Of a DNA stretch of 64,000 bases, positions 1 through 11,673 are shown piece by piece (within the stretch, counting starts at the first letter, position 1; every line of letters starts with the position of its first letter). Under the pieces are notes generated by a model. That model had not been told where the DNA came from. It was given only the letters and a program-made list of their open reading frames with translations, and searched no databases. This DNA comes from Kryptolebias marmoratus (taxonomy: Eukaryota > Chordata > Actinopteri > Cyprinodontiformes > Rivulidae). The translations under genes were made by a program, and so were the position numbers. The stretch spans positions 20,873,348-20,937,347 of the forward strand of contig NC_051446.1 of the NCBI RefSeq assembly GCF_001649575.2. The letters are read 5' to 3'.

Positions 1-1860
1 TCTCCAAACTGAGGTTGTTCAAATACCTGCCTACAGCAGGTAAGATGCTTATTAATCATAACTGTTCCACAGACTGTTCCATAAATGGTGAACTGTTACC
101 TAAATGATCATAAAGACTTTAAACAGACAGTAATACTAATAACTAACGAGTCTGTTTTTTTTTGTTTTAATACAGATTAAATAAATAAATTTAACATTTA
201 CCAGATTCAGAGGTGCTGGTTCAGACAAACAGGTGATCCAAGCAAGTTTATTTCTTTCCTCTGGCCGCTCAGTCAGTCGATTTATTGCCATCTGTTGGCA
301 GAAATGTGACTCTTCTTCTCTCTGAAGTCATCTGAGTGAACTGGGACCTCAGGAAGAAAGAGAGAGAAGTCTGATTTAATAAAAGCAGACGGCTAAATTT
401 ACATTTATATTAATATTGATGCAGCGCCATAAACAACGGGATCAAAGCACTCTGACTTTGGTGTCCCAGACGTTTCTAAAAATAAAAAAAAGGTGGAAAA
501 AGGTCTACATGTTGTCTTCAAAACAAACAAAAAGCTCTGAAGAAGAGAGGCTGCGGGTTTAACGTCTTCACTTTGGTTTTTGGAAAAGTTTCCTTCATTT
601 TGAAAAAAGAAATCTAAATTAAATCTCTGAGTTTAACTAAAGAAAAACCAAAACTTGGGAACTGAGAACGACTCGTGTCGTGTTTCGTGCCGAAGAATGA
701 ATTTTCACCTGAACTGTTGGAGGTAAATGTAGCAAAACTAGAGCTAAAAGCAAAATTAGCAAAACAGTAGATAAATGCTAGAGTAGTAAAACATAAACAA
801 AAAAATGTAAGGTTAGCTAAACAGTATCTAAAAGCAAAATGTAGCAAAATAGTATCTAAATGCAAAAAATAGCATCTACAAGAAAAACAGTAGCTAAAGG
901 TTAAATGTAACAAAACAATGGTTAAAAGCTAACCGTAGCAAAACTTGTCAAAACTGTAGCTAAATGCTAAAAGTAGCAAAACAGTAGCTAAAAGCTAAAT
1001 TTAGCAAAACTAGCTAAAAAGAAAAAATGAACAAAACTGGAGCTAAAAGTAAACATTTGCAAAGCAGTAGCTACATACTAAAGTAGTAAACATGACCAAA
1101 AAACAAGTAAAATGAGCTAAACCATAGCTAATACTAAATGTAACAAAACAGTAGCTAAAAGCTAAATGTAGCAAAATAATAAATACAACTTAAAAGAGGC
1201 AAAAGCATAGCTAAAATCTAAAATTAGCAAACAGCAGCTCCAAGCTAAAAGGAGCATTAGAAGACAAAAATCGATCAAAGAGGCTGAAGATGTCAGAGAA
1301 CGAGCTGCAGAGATCGCCATGTGTTTCCAAAACTTTGGGATTCAAGTATAAAAGTTACAAAACCTAAAAGTCATAACAAGCCACTCCTGATCGAGCCGGG
1401 CATTTCGACGTATGAGTGGTTAGCACAAAAATAAAAAAAGGAAACAAAAGGAGCCGTAAACAAGTAAACTAGAAAACAAAGATGTGCGTGCTGACTCAGC
1501 ACTTTTTAAACTTCATCAGCAGTCTGAGGAGAGCTGGGCTGCATTCGTTTGTCGCTCAGATGTAGAAGAGAGGTGAGGTCTCGGACGGCGATGCGGGTGT
1601 TCTGGTCCGTTCTGCTCAGGTCAAAGGTCAAGGCTCGGGGACTATTGGGTTATTAACAAGAATGCAGCGATGCTCGGCAGCAGCCAGAACCAAATATTTG
1701 TCTTCCTCGAGTCTTTCTTAAAGAAACCCCAACCCGAGCGACGAACTGATCCCAGGTCAGAGGACGCACAGAATCTGTAAAAAAACAGAGGTGTTTGTCA
1801 GTAATCCTCCTCAGCGAGTGTCGTTGAAGCTAACCTGGGCGTTTGTTTCTGCACACACAG
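1..1860. other. Region upstream of the first visible fshr exon; no gene recognised
   Basis: No exon, RNA gene or convincing ORF was recognised. The DNA is AT-rich and contains a degenerate minisatellite at about 720-1260, listed separately. The first coding exon of fshr (signal peptide and N-terminal cysteine box) should lie on this side, but no stretch with a signal peptide followed by the clustered cysteines of that exon was found. It may lie before position 1. Confidence 0.6.
720..1260 (+). repeat. Degenerate GCTAAAA-type minisatellite
   Basis: An irregular array of units close to AGCTAAAAGCTAAATGTAGC, often followed by AAAACAGT. Unit length wanders and bases differ from copy to copy, so this is an old or fast-drifting tandem array. 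The same motif recurs at 8.5-8.9 kb and 37.3-37.6 kb as the reverse complement and at 56.9-57.4 kb in this orientation. No coding potential is evident. Confidence 0.8.
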
Positions 1861-4800
1861 GAAAGTCAATCAGACGCAGATCAGAGAGATTCCCCGGCAC
1901 GCCTTCAGCAGCCTTCAGAACCTCAGGAAACTGTGAGTGTTTGCTGTCTGGGTTCAAAGAAAGGAACAAACGAGAGGCTAAGCGACGTACCACTACCAAA
2001 TGTCACCGCACATTATCCCCTATCAGATTACATGTTTTGGTGTGTGATTTGCACGTTTATTTGTCAAAATACAGAACAGAAACTTTGAACAAGATGTTTT
2101 CACGCTGCTACCTTTAGTTAAACTTTCATATTAGCTCCTGTTTTGATGGTTCAAGTTAGACCCCCTGTTTTCCTGATTGTTAGGTTATTAAGGAATGAGA
2201 TGTTAATGCCAACATTTATGTCATTTTCTCTTTTCTCCTTCTCATTTTAGCCTCATCCGGGAGAACAACATGCTGCAGCGTATCGGTCCGTACGCCTTTG
2301 CCGATCTCCCTCGCCTCGCCGAAGTGTGAGTGCCTCCACGTCCGCTGCATCCGCCGAAATTTCCTCCAAAACACTTGCATTGTTTAGTCTTTGGCTTGGT
2401 ACAAGTAGAGCCTAAAACCTCAGGGGAAGGCTCATCCCGAGTGAGCGTGGCAAAGTAATGGAGACTAAACATGAAAAGCTGTGAAAGAAGGCCTGAGAGG
2501 CAAAGTCTTCAATCCCTTTCTCTGTGGCTTTTCAGCTCCATATCTGAAAACGTGGTTTTGGAGACTATAGGCGCGTTCGCCTTCGCTAATCTCCCGGAGC
2601 TCACCGAGATGTAAGTAGAAGCAGCAGGATGAAGGCAGCGGCGAAACCAGTCGTGTTAATGAGCGTTTTTTCTTTCAGAGAGATAACCAAGTCCAAGAAC
2701 CTGATCTCCATCCACTCTGACGCCTTCAGGAACATCGTGAACCTTCGATGTTTGTGAGTTTCTCTTTTACTTCTAATTGTGATTTAAAATAGGTTGTGGG
2801 TGACAGGCCTACTTCTCTTGGCCCCAGACAACCAGATACATGATTTTTTAATTAGCCTGAACCCCCCTGATGAAAATCAAGCATAAAATAGCAAAAGAAA
2901 CCAACAAAAATAAAACATTTCCTGACAGTAGCTCTCACCAAATATCCCATTCTTGTGACACCGATGTCTTCCAGATGTTTTAATTGTGTCCATGTTTTAA
3001 AATATTTTTAAAGCAACCATTTACGAGACTCGGAGCGCCGCTACAGTCCCTCAGGGACACCGTCGTCAGTCCTCTTCGGCTTGGCCCAATTTGTGAGAAC
3101 TGGGCCACATAAACCCGGCACGACGGAACATATTTATAAACTATTTGTTTAAACAAGGGCACCTTAGTGTGGAAACAGGAAATAAATCACAACCCAGCAA
3201 AAGTTGCTTTTTTTTTTTTTTTTGGAGTAGGAGCAGGTTTGAAGACAAATTAAAACGTGTTACTTTTGCAAATTTTACAAATCAGGACTGGATTCCTTCC
3301 TAAGTGAAAAATACCTTAAAGCTTAAACTAATCTGTCGTCCATCAGCAGCAGATTCAATTTTATTCAAATTCAATTTTAATTTGAAGTTTTTCTTTTGTA
3401 ACACTTGAATAGCAAAGCTGTGACTATAAAAAAAGGTTAAATAAAAGAAAGTACAAAGTGGTTAGACTATTTTTTTTAATGTATAGTTTAAACATCGACT
3501 AATGATTTGATTTGAGTGCAAGAGGACACAAACATATCCACAAATAGGAATAAACACTCGTGGCACAAAAGAACTGGAAAAAAACTGTATTTTGGGCAGA
3601 GTTAGACTCATGATTTCTCCTGTTTGATACAGAACTTTCTACAATATTTAATTTTTACTCACCTCTTACTTTCACTAGCTGCTGTTTGGTAAGATAAAAC
3701 AAATTAACTGGTTAATGTTTAAACATTAAAAACCTGTTGGTTAAAACAGACACTTACATTAAACAAATGCGTCGATTGGGGCGGCAGTGGCTCAGGAGGT
3801 AGGGGTTTGTCCTGTAATCGGAGGGTTGCTGGTTCAAGTCTCTGCTCCGGCTGTCTCAGCCGTTGTGTCCTTGGGCAAGACACTTCACCCGCCTTGCCTA
3901 CTGATGGTGGTCAGAGGGCTCGGTGGCGCCGGTGTGATGGCAGCCTCACTTCTGTCAGCCCGCCCCAGGGCAGCTGTGGCTACATTGTAGCTTACCACCA
4001 TCAGTGTGTGAATGTGTGGATGGATAGGTGAATGATTGTAGTGTAAAGCGCTTTGGGGTCCTTGGACTAGATAAAGCGCTATATAAGTGCAAGCCATTTA
4101 CCATTTACCATTATGGTTCCAATTTTATTAAAAACTCTTTCCTGTCACCTCCACTTTGATCCAATTCTTTAAAAAAAAACACAATTAGCAACCCATGATC
4201 TCTATATATTTTTATATTATTTTGACTGTGTATTCATTTTTTGTGTTTACAGGGAAAAATATATATTATTTTTTAATAAAACAGCACCAGCTTGGAGCTT
4301 TCTTTGTCTGTCACTAGAAATTTACAAATATTAGAAAGGATAATTCTCAAGATCATGAAACAGAAGTATTTACAGATAAAAAATATATCCCAGCTGAAAA
4401 AAATAGTCCTTTAAATCCAGATTATAGCTCCCTGACATTCTTATTGTTTAGTATTTGTCAAATAGCTTCTATATAATAACTATATATAACAACCATCTGA
4501 TAAAACTCCTTAAATTGTGTTTTAATGGCCAACTCCATGATTATCAGTGGCCCCCATCTGGCTATTGCTACTGGGATTTAGCCACTATGAGATTATATGT
4601 TCATAGGCAAGAAGGAAATGTGATTTTTCCACGCCGCTTGGCTGTGGGGCATTCGCTGTTTTTGAGGGTCAGACTAAGGTTAGGCTTAAAATAGTCAAAT
4701 TCCAGTCACTGGTTGAATAATTGGTGTACCTCTGCTTCATAAAGTCGACTACATGTGGCTTTTTCATCGAGAAGATGCTAAGAAAACTGTAAACAGGACT

Positions 4801-7800
4801 TTAAACGCACGAGTTTGGTGGTTTTGATAGGCGGTCATTCCCACCTAACAGGTTTGGGGCGAAGCATGTTGTCCAACATGGCTGCCAAATCCCTCTCCTT
4901 TTTTGACCAAGCAGCTTCCTGCTTCACGATGGTGTAATAAGCGCACGCCTCTCGCCGCACAGTGTCCGTTTTCCCCAGCGGTTACAGAGTAAACAAAGTA
5001 ACATCGGGTGGTTGCTTCTCTGCAGGATCCTCTCCAACACGGGCCTGAGAGTTTTTCCAAACCTCGCCGAGATCCGCTCCACGACCCGAGGCTTCCTGTT
5101 GTAGGTGTCAGCACAGAAACACACACACACAATGAATCCCACATGGACACAAAATGGAACATCACACACGTAACAATGCAGTCATAATGTGCACATATTG
5201 AGTTCTCTTTTGAGAGCCGCTCACCTGGAGCATAAAGTCATCACTATCTCTTAAGCCCCATAAGAAAACGTGTCCCTGCTGCTTTTTAGTGCACAAAATG
5301 TCCTCCTCCTGCTTGGCTTTTTTAACCCTTTTTGTCTTTTGTGTTGCGCAGTGACATGCAGGACAACAGCCGCATACAGACAGTCCCAGCCAACGCCTTC
5401 AAAGGTCTCTGCACTCAACCTATTACAGAAATGTAAGCTTTCCATATATATTTCCTTTCTTCTACTTTTATTGACAGCTTTGTCTATAACTGGACTCTTA
5501 CTAACATGGAGTTTTTCTTCTCCTTTATCTAAGCTGCAGACCACAAACTCAAAGTTCTCTTTTTTATCAGATTAATGCTGAATTTGTTTTATACTCAGTT
5601 GCCTCAAAGGGTCAGTGGAGCAGTTTTTTTCTCTCACTGCAAAATGTTTTGCTCCTTCATGGTTACATCATCATATTACTATAGCAAAAAGCATGAATAA
5701 GTAATAATAAGTACTTCATCCACATTTAAAATTAAATACAAATGCAAATATTTAAGTCTGCTTCATTAAGCCCGAGCATTTATTTCTGTTTTGCAGTTTT
5801 AAAGACTAAACAGCTGAACAGGCCGTTCAAAGATTTGCTCTATTTCATAGTTCAAAATGCAAATTTAAAGTAATGGTTTAATAATTAGCAATAAAATGCA
5901 ACAAAATCCACTTCTGAGCAGCTCCAGACCCAGAGCTTATTTTTTCTGTTTAAAAATGTAGATTAAAAACCAAAAGAGTTGGCTGTGGTCTTCTGCCTTT
6001 TCTTTTTCATGGCCCAGATAGTTACTGGGCTGTCACCTCAGCAAACCTCTAAAAGGGCTTTTTTTAGGTTAACAGACACAAAAAAATGTGTTTATCAACA
6101 GACATATGGGTTAAAAACAGACATAATGAGGTTTACCGCCCTGTTTTTGGTCTCAAAGAGACACAGACCGTGGGAGAGATTCTGACCGGCACCAAAGAAT
6201 GTTCACCAAAAGTAGCCAAAAAAAAAAAAAAAGATATAAAAGAAACACAAAACAATGAAAAAGAGACACAAATTAGACAGAAAAACGTAATGAGATATGA
6301 CATTACCAAAACAAAGCCAGAAAGCAGGCACAAAGGATAAAAGAATGATTTAAACCTTAGAAAACCAAACATAAAGAGAGTTCAAATGATTATAAGGTGA
6401 CGCAAAATCATGTGAAACATTTCTAGCATGTAGGCGGCTGTACAATGAAACAAAAAAATAATATTTCATGTCTGCTTGCTTTGAGTTTCTTGCTCTTTGG
6501 TCGAATCAGCTTGTTGGGGTGGGGGGGTGTTTGTGCCCAGTGGGACCCATTGTTTCATCATCTCGCCTTCCTAACGACTTTTATCGTCCCTTCTGTTAAA
6601 CGGAGGAAAAGATGAGAAAAGGGAAGAGCAGCCGACAAAGGCAGCAGTAACTCGCTTGTTGGTGAACAAAAAAGCTCTCGTGTTCCCACAGCTATGGGAA
6701 CAAAAAGAGGTGCAAACTCTAAAATTGGCACCGGATAGGTTCAGTTGGAGCTGATCTGCGTCTGAGACACGTGACCAATTTCTTTCTTTCTTTTTTTTTT
6801 TTGGCTTCTCTTTCTAATGACAGACGGCTCACCAGAAATGGCATCAAGGAGGTGGCAAGTGACGCCTTCAACGGAACAAAGATGTACAGATTGTGAGTCA
6901 CAGGCGGACGCACAATTACAAACATGTAGATTTTGTTTTTTGTTTTTTTAAAAACCCGATATTTCTTGGTGAATTTCTCTCATTCTTGCTTCCTTCCAGG
7001 CTCCTGAGAGGAAACAAACAGCTTGCTCACATCAGCCCCGATGCGTTTGTGGGCTCCAGCGAGTTGGTGGTACTGTAAGCATGATTCACCCTCATCATCA
7101 TCATCATCATCACCGTTTAATAAGCTCAAGATGGAACAAAAACAGTCTCACATGCTGTGTGTGTAGGAACAGAAACCATCTTTAGAATGACGTTTAAAAA
7201 AATAAAGTGATTTTTAATGTGAGAAAGACTATTTTTGCTTGTTTAATCCTGAAACAAAGAGGCGACTCATCAAACTAAATTATTTTTAGGCTCTTTTTTT
7301 GTTGCTCCCTGTCTTTTTATTCCATCCACCCTGGCAATCAGACATAGACTACTTCAGTTTTTTGCTTTGTTTTGGATTTTCCTGGCATTGGGTTTCAGTA
7401 ACCTTCTGAAAATTAAAAAAAATAAATACTACAGCAAGCAGATTAAACCAGAATACAATGAAAGTTAATTTTTTTCAGCTCAATATTTACAAGAGAATAG
7501 TGGAAAGGAAACAGATTTTGAGTTAGCAGAATGTTTGGACAGGGGCATGTTTATGCTGTGAGACATCCCCTGTAATTCAGAGTCGGATATGATTTAAATT
7601 GATTGACAGTTTGAGGCGTTTTTTTAGTCATATTTTGTTTCTTATTAAACGAGGGATTCGCTGTGATCTGCAGGCTGCTTCCAGATTGGATACGATGCAT
7701 CTGCTGTGGCCGTGTCTTTTAGGAATTTAAAGTATTCATTGCGGATTCTTCTAAATAACAGAAAAGGAGTTAAACAAAGTTAACAAAATTACATTTTTCC

Positions 7801-10800
7801 TGGCCAGAGAGAGGGCGAAAAGGACCAAAACTAAAATGTTATTATTGCTCTGTTGTAATAAATTTGGACACTTCTGATTAGGCAGATTAAAAAAATGAAT
7901 CACACACACAAAATACCCAAATTTAAAAGACATAAAGTTGGATAAAAATAATAAATAGTCACAAAAATATATATTTTTAGGAATATGCAGACTCACTTGT
8001 TTCAAATTTGTATTTTTAAGATTAATGCTACTTTTTGTTGTTTTTTTCTGCCCTTGTTAGTTCTTTTTTTAATACAGCATCAAATTTAAAACTATTTATT
8101 AAAAAAGAAGTAAGAAATTGAATAAACTGTTTTAGATATCTACAGGGTGAAAACTGTTCCACATGTGGAAACAGGGTGTTCAGCTCCAGCCAGTGAAAAG
8201 ACAAACTAATGAAATCATGAAATCTCCCTGTTTTTGTTTTTGTTTTTGCAGAGACGTCTCTCAGACGGCGGTCAGCTCTCTGCCGGACTCCATCCTCGGC
8301 GGTCTCAGGAAGCTGGTGGCACAGTCGGCCTATCAGCTGAAGAAACTTCCTCCTGTGCAGAAGTTCACCAAACTGCGCACGGCCAACCTGACGTACGCTT
8401 CCCACTGCTGCGCCTTCACAAACATGCACAGAAACAGGTACACACGTCCGACTGAGGCTCACTTAAATCTGCCTGTTAGGTGGTTCCCGAACCGTTTGAC
8501 CTTTGACCCACGGACGCTTCTTTTAATTTTTAGCTACCTTTCTGTTTTTTGCTACATTAGCTTTAAGCTAGCCTGTTGCTACATTAATTTTTAGCAAGCC
8601 TTTTGATACTTTTAGCTTTTAATTACCCTTTTGTTAGTTTTGGCTTTTTTGCTACCATTTTGCTATTTTTAGCTTTTGGCTAGCATTTTCCTACATTAGC
8701 TGTTAGCAAGCTTTTTGTTACTTTGAGCTTTTAGCTAACTTTTTGCTACATTTTGCAAGGCTTTTGCTATATTTAGCATTTAGTTACTTTTTGTTAGTTT
8801 TAGGGTTTTTTTTGCTACATTTAGCTTTTTGTTAGCATTTTGTTATTTTAGCTTTTAGCTAGTGTTCTGCTTCTTTCACCTTTCGTCTTATTCTGCAGAT
8901 TTCAGCTCATTCACTCAGCCCTCAGCATTCACACTGCATGTTTGCAAAAAATGCAAATTCTCAATTTTTTTCCTGTATTTATATTATTATATAATTGTAA
9001 TGTTATATTATTATAACTGCATTAATAGTTAATAAAAACAAATAATTAAGTTATTGCTCAAATAAAAACGTCTCACTTTGTTCCTAAGGGCTGCAGTTTG
9101 TGTACAGTGTGTGTTCCTGTGTGTTACGTCCAGTTGGCACCCTCAGTGTGACCAGCCTGAGCTGAGGAGCATCCTGGCCTTCAGAAGGGAGCACTGCTCC
9201 AACTCCACCTCCATCAGCTGCACCCCAAAACACGATGAATTCAACCCGTGTGAGGACATCATGTCTCCCGTCCCCCTGCGGATCCTCATCTGGATCATCT
9301 CTGTCCTCGCTCTGCTCGGCAACGCAGTGGTTCTCCTTGTGTTGTTAGGTAAAACACTCAGAGGTCCTGTCAGCTTTTTGCCTTCATGTACTTCTACCGT
9401 CTAACACAAAACAGTAATATGTTCCATATTAAATACCTTTGGTGTTATATGTGTGTATTAAAGCTCGTATTTATTTACTTTAAAGTATTTTTTTTCTTCC
9501 CTCGGTCGTGCGATCAGGAGGCCGCTCCAAGCTGACGGTTCCTCGTTTCCTCATGTGCCACTTGGCCTTCGCTGACCTCTGCATGGGCATCTACCTGGTC
9601 GTCATAGCAACCGTAGACATGCTCACTCACGGTCAGTACTACAACCACGCCATCGACTGGCAGACAGGCCTCGGCTGCAATGCGGCAGGATTTTTCACGG
9701 TGCGTGCTCGCACGCCGGGACTGACTGGGCACGTTTAGGACGACCCTCGCCAGCGTCCATTTGAATCGTTTCATCCGTGTGACTTGCAGGTGTTTGCCAG
9801 CGAGCTGTCAGTGTTCACGTTGATGGCCATCACCGTGGAGCGCTGGCACACCATCACACATGCTCTGCGACTCGACCGGAAACTTCGCCTGAGGCATGCC
9901 TGCATCATCATGACGGCAGGATGGATCTTCTCCTTACTGGCTGCACTGCTGCCCACAGTTGGGGTCAGCAGTTATGGCAAAGTAGGTTGTTTATTTAATG
10001 CTTCTTTTCCTTCCTGTGTTAAACTTAAAGCATTAGATACCAGGTGAATCCAGACCCATTGAACCAGGCAATGTTTATCCAATCTCTTATTGTCCAGTTT
10101 TGGTGAGCCTGTGCGAACTGCAGCTTCAGTTTTCTGTTCTTAGCTGCCAGGAGTGGCACCCGGTGTGGTCTTCTGCTGCTGCAGTCCGTCTCTTCAAGGT
10201 TGTTGTGCATTCAGAGATGGTATTCTGCAGACCTTGGTTGGAACGAGTGGTCATTTGAGCTGCTGTTGCCTTTCTATCGTCTCTAACCGTTTCTGAAATA
10301 CTCAAACCAGCCCATCTGGCACCAACAACTGTGCCACATTCAAAGTAACTTTCTTCCCCATTCCAATGTTTGAATTTCAGCAAGCTGTCTTCACACCTAG
10401 ATCCCTAAGTGCATTGAGTTGATGCCATGTGATCCGCTGAATAGAATTTGTGTTAACAATAACTGAACAGGTGTACCTAATAAAGTGGTCAATGAGTGCA
10501 TATCTTCACACGGTGTCATTAGTGAATCATAACAAGTGTGCTGATTACTAACGGGAGACAGGTGGCACATGAGAAGCTGGAAGCGGCATCAACTGAGAGC
10601 ATCTGGTGGCTGTGACAATTAGAAAAACATCATAGCAGGATTATCAAAAGTATTCGACTTCTAAGTAAAGCTTAAAATACCAAAAACCCAAACATAAAGA
10701 TTCAAACCATGGCATGCAGTCGGTGATATGATGGGAATGTTTCTTGCAATAAGATCTCCGATCATTTTGATGTTTGAATATGTGTCTCTCGATGCAGGTG

Positions 10801-11331
10801 AGTATCTGCCTGCCCATGGACGTGGAGACCCTGGTGTCCCAAGTGTACGTTGTTTCTCTGCTCCTTCTCAACATCCTGGCCTTCGTCTGTGTGTGTGGCT
10901 GTTACCTTAGTATCTACCTAACTTACCGGAAGCCTTCGTCAGCGCCGGCCCACGCCGACACCCGTGTGGCTCAGCGCATGGCCGTCCTCATCTTCACCGA
11001 CTTCGTCTGCATGGCTCCGATCTCATTCTTTGCCATCTCTGCGGCCCTGAAGCTCCCGCTCATCACCGTCTCAGACTCCAAACTCCTCCTGGTGCTTTTC
11101 TACCCCATCAACTCGTGCTCAAACCCCTTCCTGTACGCCTTCTTCACCCGTACCTTCCGGCGGGACTTCTTCTTTCTCGCGGCTCGCTTCGGTCTGTTCA
11201 AGACTCAGGCGCAAATTTACAGAACGGAGACTTCGTTGTGTCAGCAGCCGACGTGGACCTCTCCGAAGAGCAGCCGTGGGATGTGCTCATTGGCCAACAC
11301 GCCGAGTCTAGATGGGAAACAAGAGTTCTGA
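1861..11331 (+). CDS. fshr: Follicle-stimulating-hormone receptor, exons 2-14 (first exon not seen)
   Basis: Glycoprotein-hormone receptor: a leucine-rich-repeat ectodomain that binds FSH on a seven-helix G-protein-coupled domain. Exons: 1861-1932, 2251-2325, 2536-2610, 2679-2753, 5026-5100, 5352-5432, 6824-6892, 7000-7074, 8252-8437, 9134-9348, 9518-9699, 9790-9981 and 10798-11331, giving 634 codons plus TGA in one frame. Exons 2-9 encode one LRR each; the 186-base exon 10 ends the LRR domain with the SHCCAF cysteine motif. Exon 11 holds the hinge, the FNPCEDIM box and helix 1. Later exons carry the ERW motif after helix 3, [13 protein letters not shown] in helix 6 and NPFLYAF in helix 7. 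The tail AQIYRTETS and ending DGKQEF favour FSHR over LHCGR or TSHR. NxS/T sites occur as NQT, NGT, NLT and NST. Oddities: an extra LRR exon, three introns within the transmembrane region and a short hinge. Exon 1 is missing from view, so the entry is partial at the 5' end. Confidence 0.93.
3780..4110 (+). mobile_element. tRNA-derived SINE in fshr intron 5
   Basis: The head carries RNA polymerase III promoter boxes: an A box TGGCTCAGGAG at about 3788-3798 and a B box GGTTCAAGTCT at about 3831-3841. The body includes a CTTGGGCAAGACACTTCACC segment, and the end is AAAGCGCTATATAAGTGCAA followed by a short ATTTACC tail. This body and tail are typical of a SINE family abundant in teleosts; I do not assign a family name. 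It lies in the sense orientation between fshr exons 5 and 6. Confidence 0.85.
7088..7111 (+). repeat. (ATC)n microsatellite
   Basis: A short run of CATCAT units just after fshr exon 9, in an intron. No function is suggested. Confidence 0.75.
8525..8880 (-). repeat. Degenerate GCTAAAA-type minisatellite, reverse orientation
   Basis: This array in fshr intron 10 reads TTTTAGCTAGC, TTTTTGCTACATT and TTTTGCTA repeatedly. On the minus strand that is the GCTAAAA / TGTAGCAAAA motif seen at 720-1260. It ends about 250 bases before the exon encoding the hinge and helix 1. Confidence 0.78.
10021..10505 (+). repeat. Dispersed-repeat-like segment filling fshr intron 13
   Basis: The segment ends in GTGTACCTAATAAAGTGG, a block that I recall as the conserved end of a repeat found in many fish genomes. 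The preceding sequence has the matching look (CATTGAGTTGATGCCATGTG, then GTGTTAACAATAACTGAAC). I cannot name the class or prove both ends. It occupies more than half of the 816-base intron between the exons encoding helices 3-4 and helices 5-7. Confidence 0.55.
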
Positions 11332-11673
11332 TTGTCTCCGAAGCATTTACAAGCACAGACTTCTACTGAATTGTTTAATTTTCCTCCCTAAGGAGACCCA
11401 TTTCACTGAACCAGAAATGCTTGTAGATGATACTGCTGTTAAAGAAATAATGGTTGCACTTTGAAGGGAAGCATTACCAAACGACTAAATTCTTCCCAAG
11501 CTTATCATTCTCATGATTTAGACTCTCTGGTCTTTAAAGCTTTCAGTAATTTAATTTAATTCTGCATAAACATCAGATTGATTCAGCTGGTTTTCTTAGA
11601 TTGCGTGAATGTTTAACCTCCAACTAGGTTTGAAAAGCGATGTCTTGGTGTCCTTTTTGGACCTCATAATAAA
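11332..11673 (+). terminator. fshr: fshr 3' UTR and poly(A) signal
   Basis: An AATAAA hexamer lies at 11668-11673, about 340 bases after the stop codon. It is the first good signal downstream, so the 3' UTR probably ends just beyond it. Confidence 0.55.

Noticed and set aside
1591..1656. Possible fshr signal-peptide exon starting MRVFWSVLL
   Set aside because: No cysteine cluster follows, it runs into a stop, and there is no donor site in the phase needed to join 1861.
6200..6400. Overlapping ORFs in fshr intron 7
   Set aside because: A-rich low-complexity sequence gives chance frames on both strands.
8028..8462. 144-codon minus-strand ORF
   Set aside because: Shadow of fshr exon 10 (8252-8437) on the other strand; no own domain.
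1861..11331. lhcgr or tshr as the receptor identity
   Set aside because: C-terminal AQIYRTETS and the hinge fit FSHR; LHCGR has a different tail in the vertebrates that I recall.
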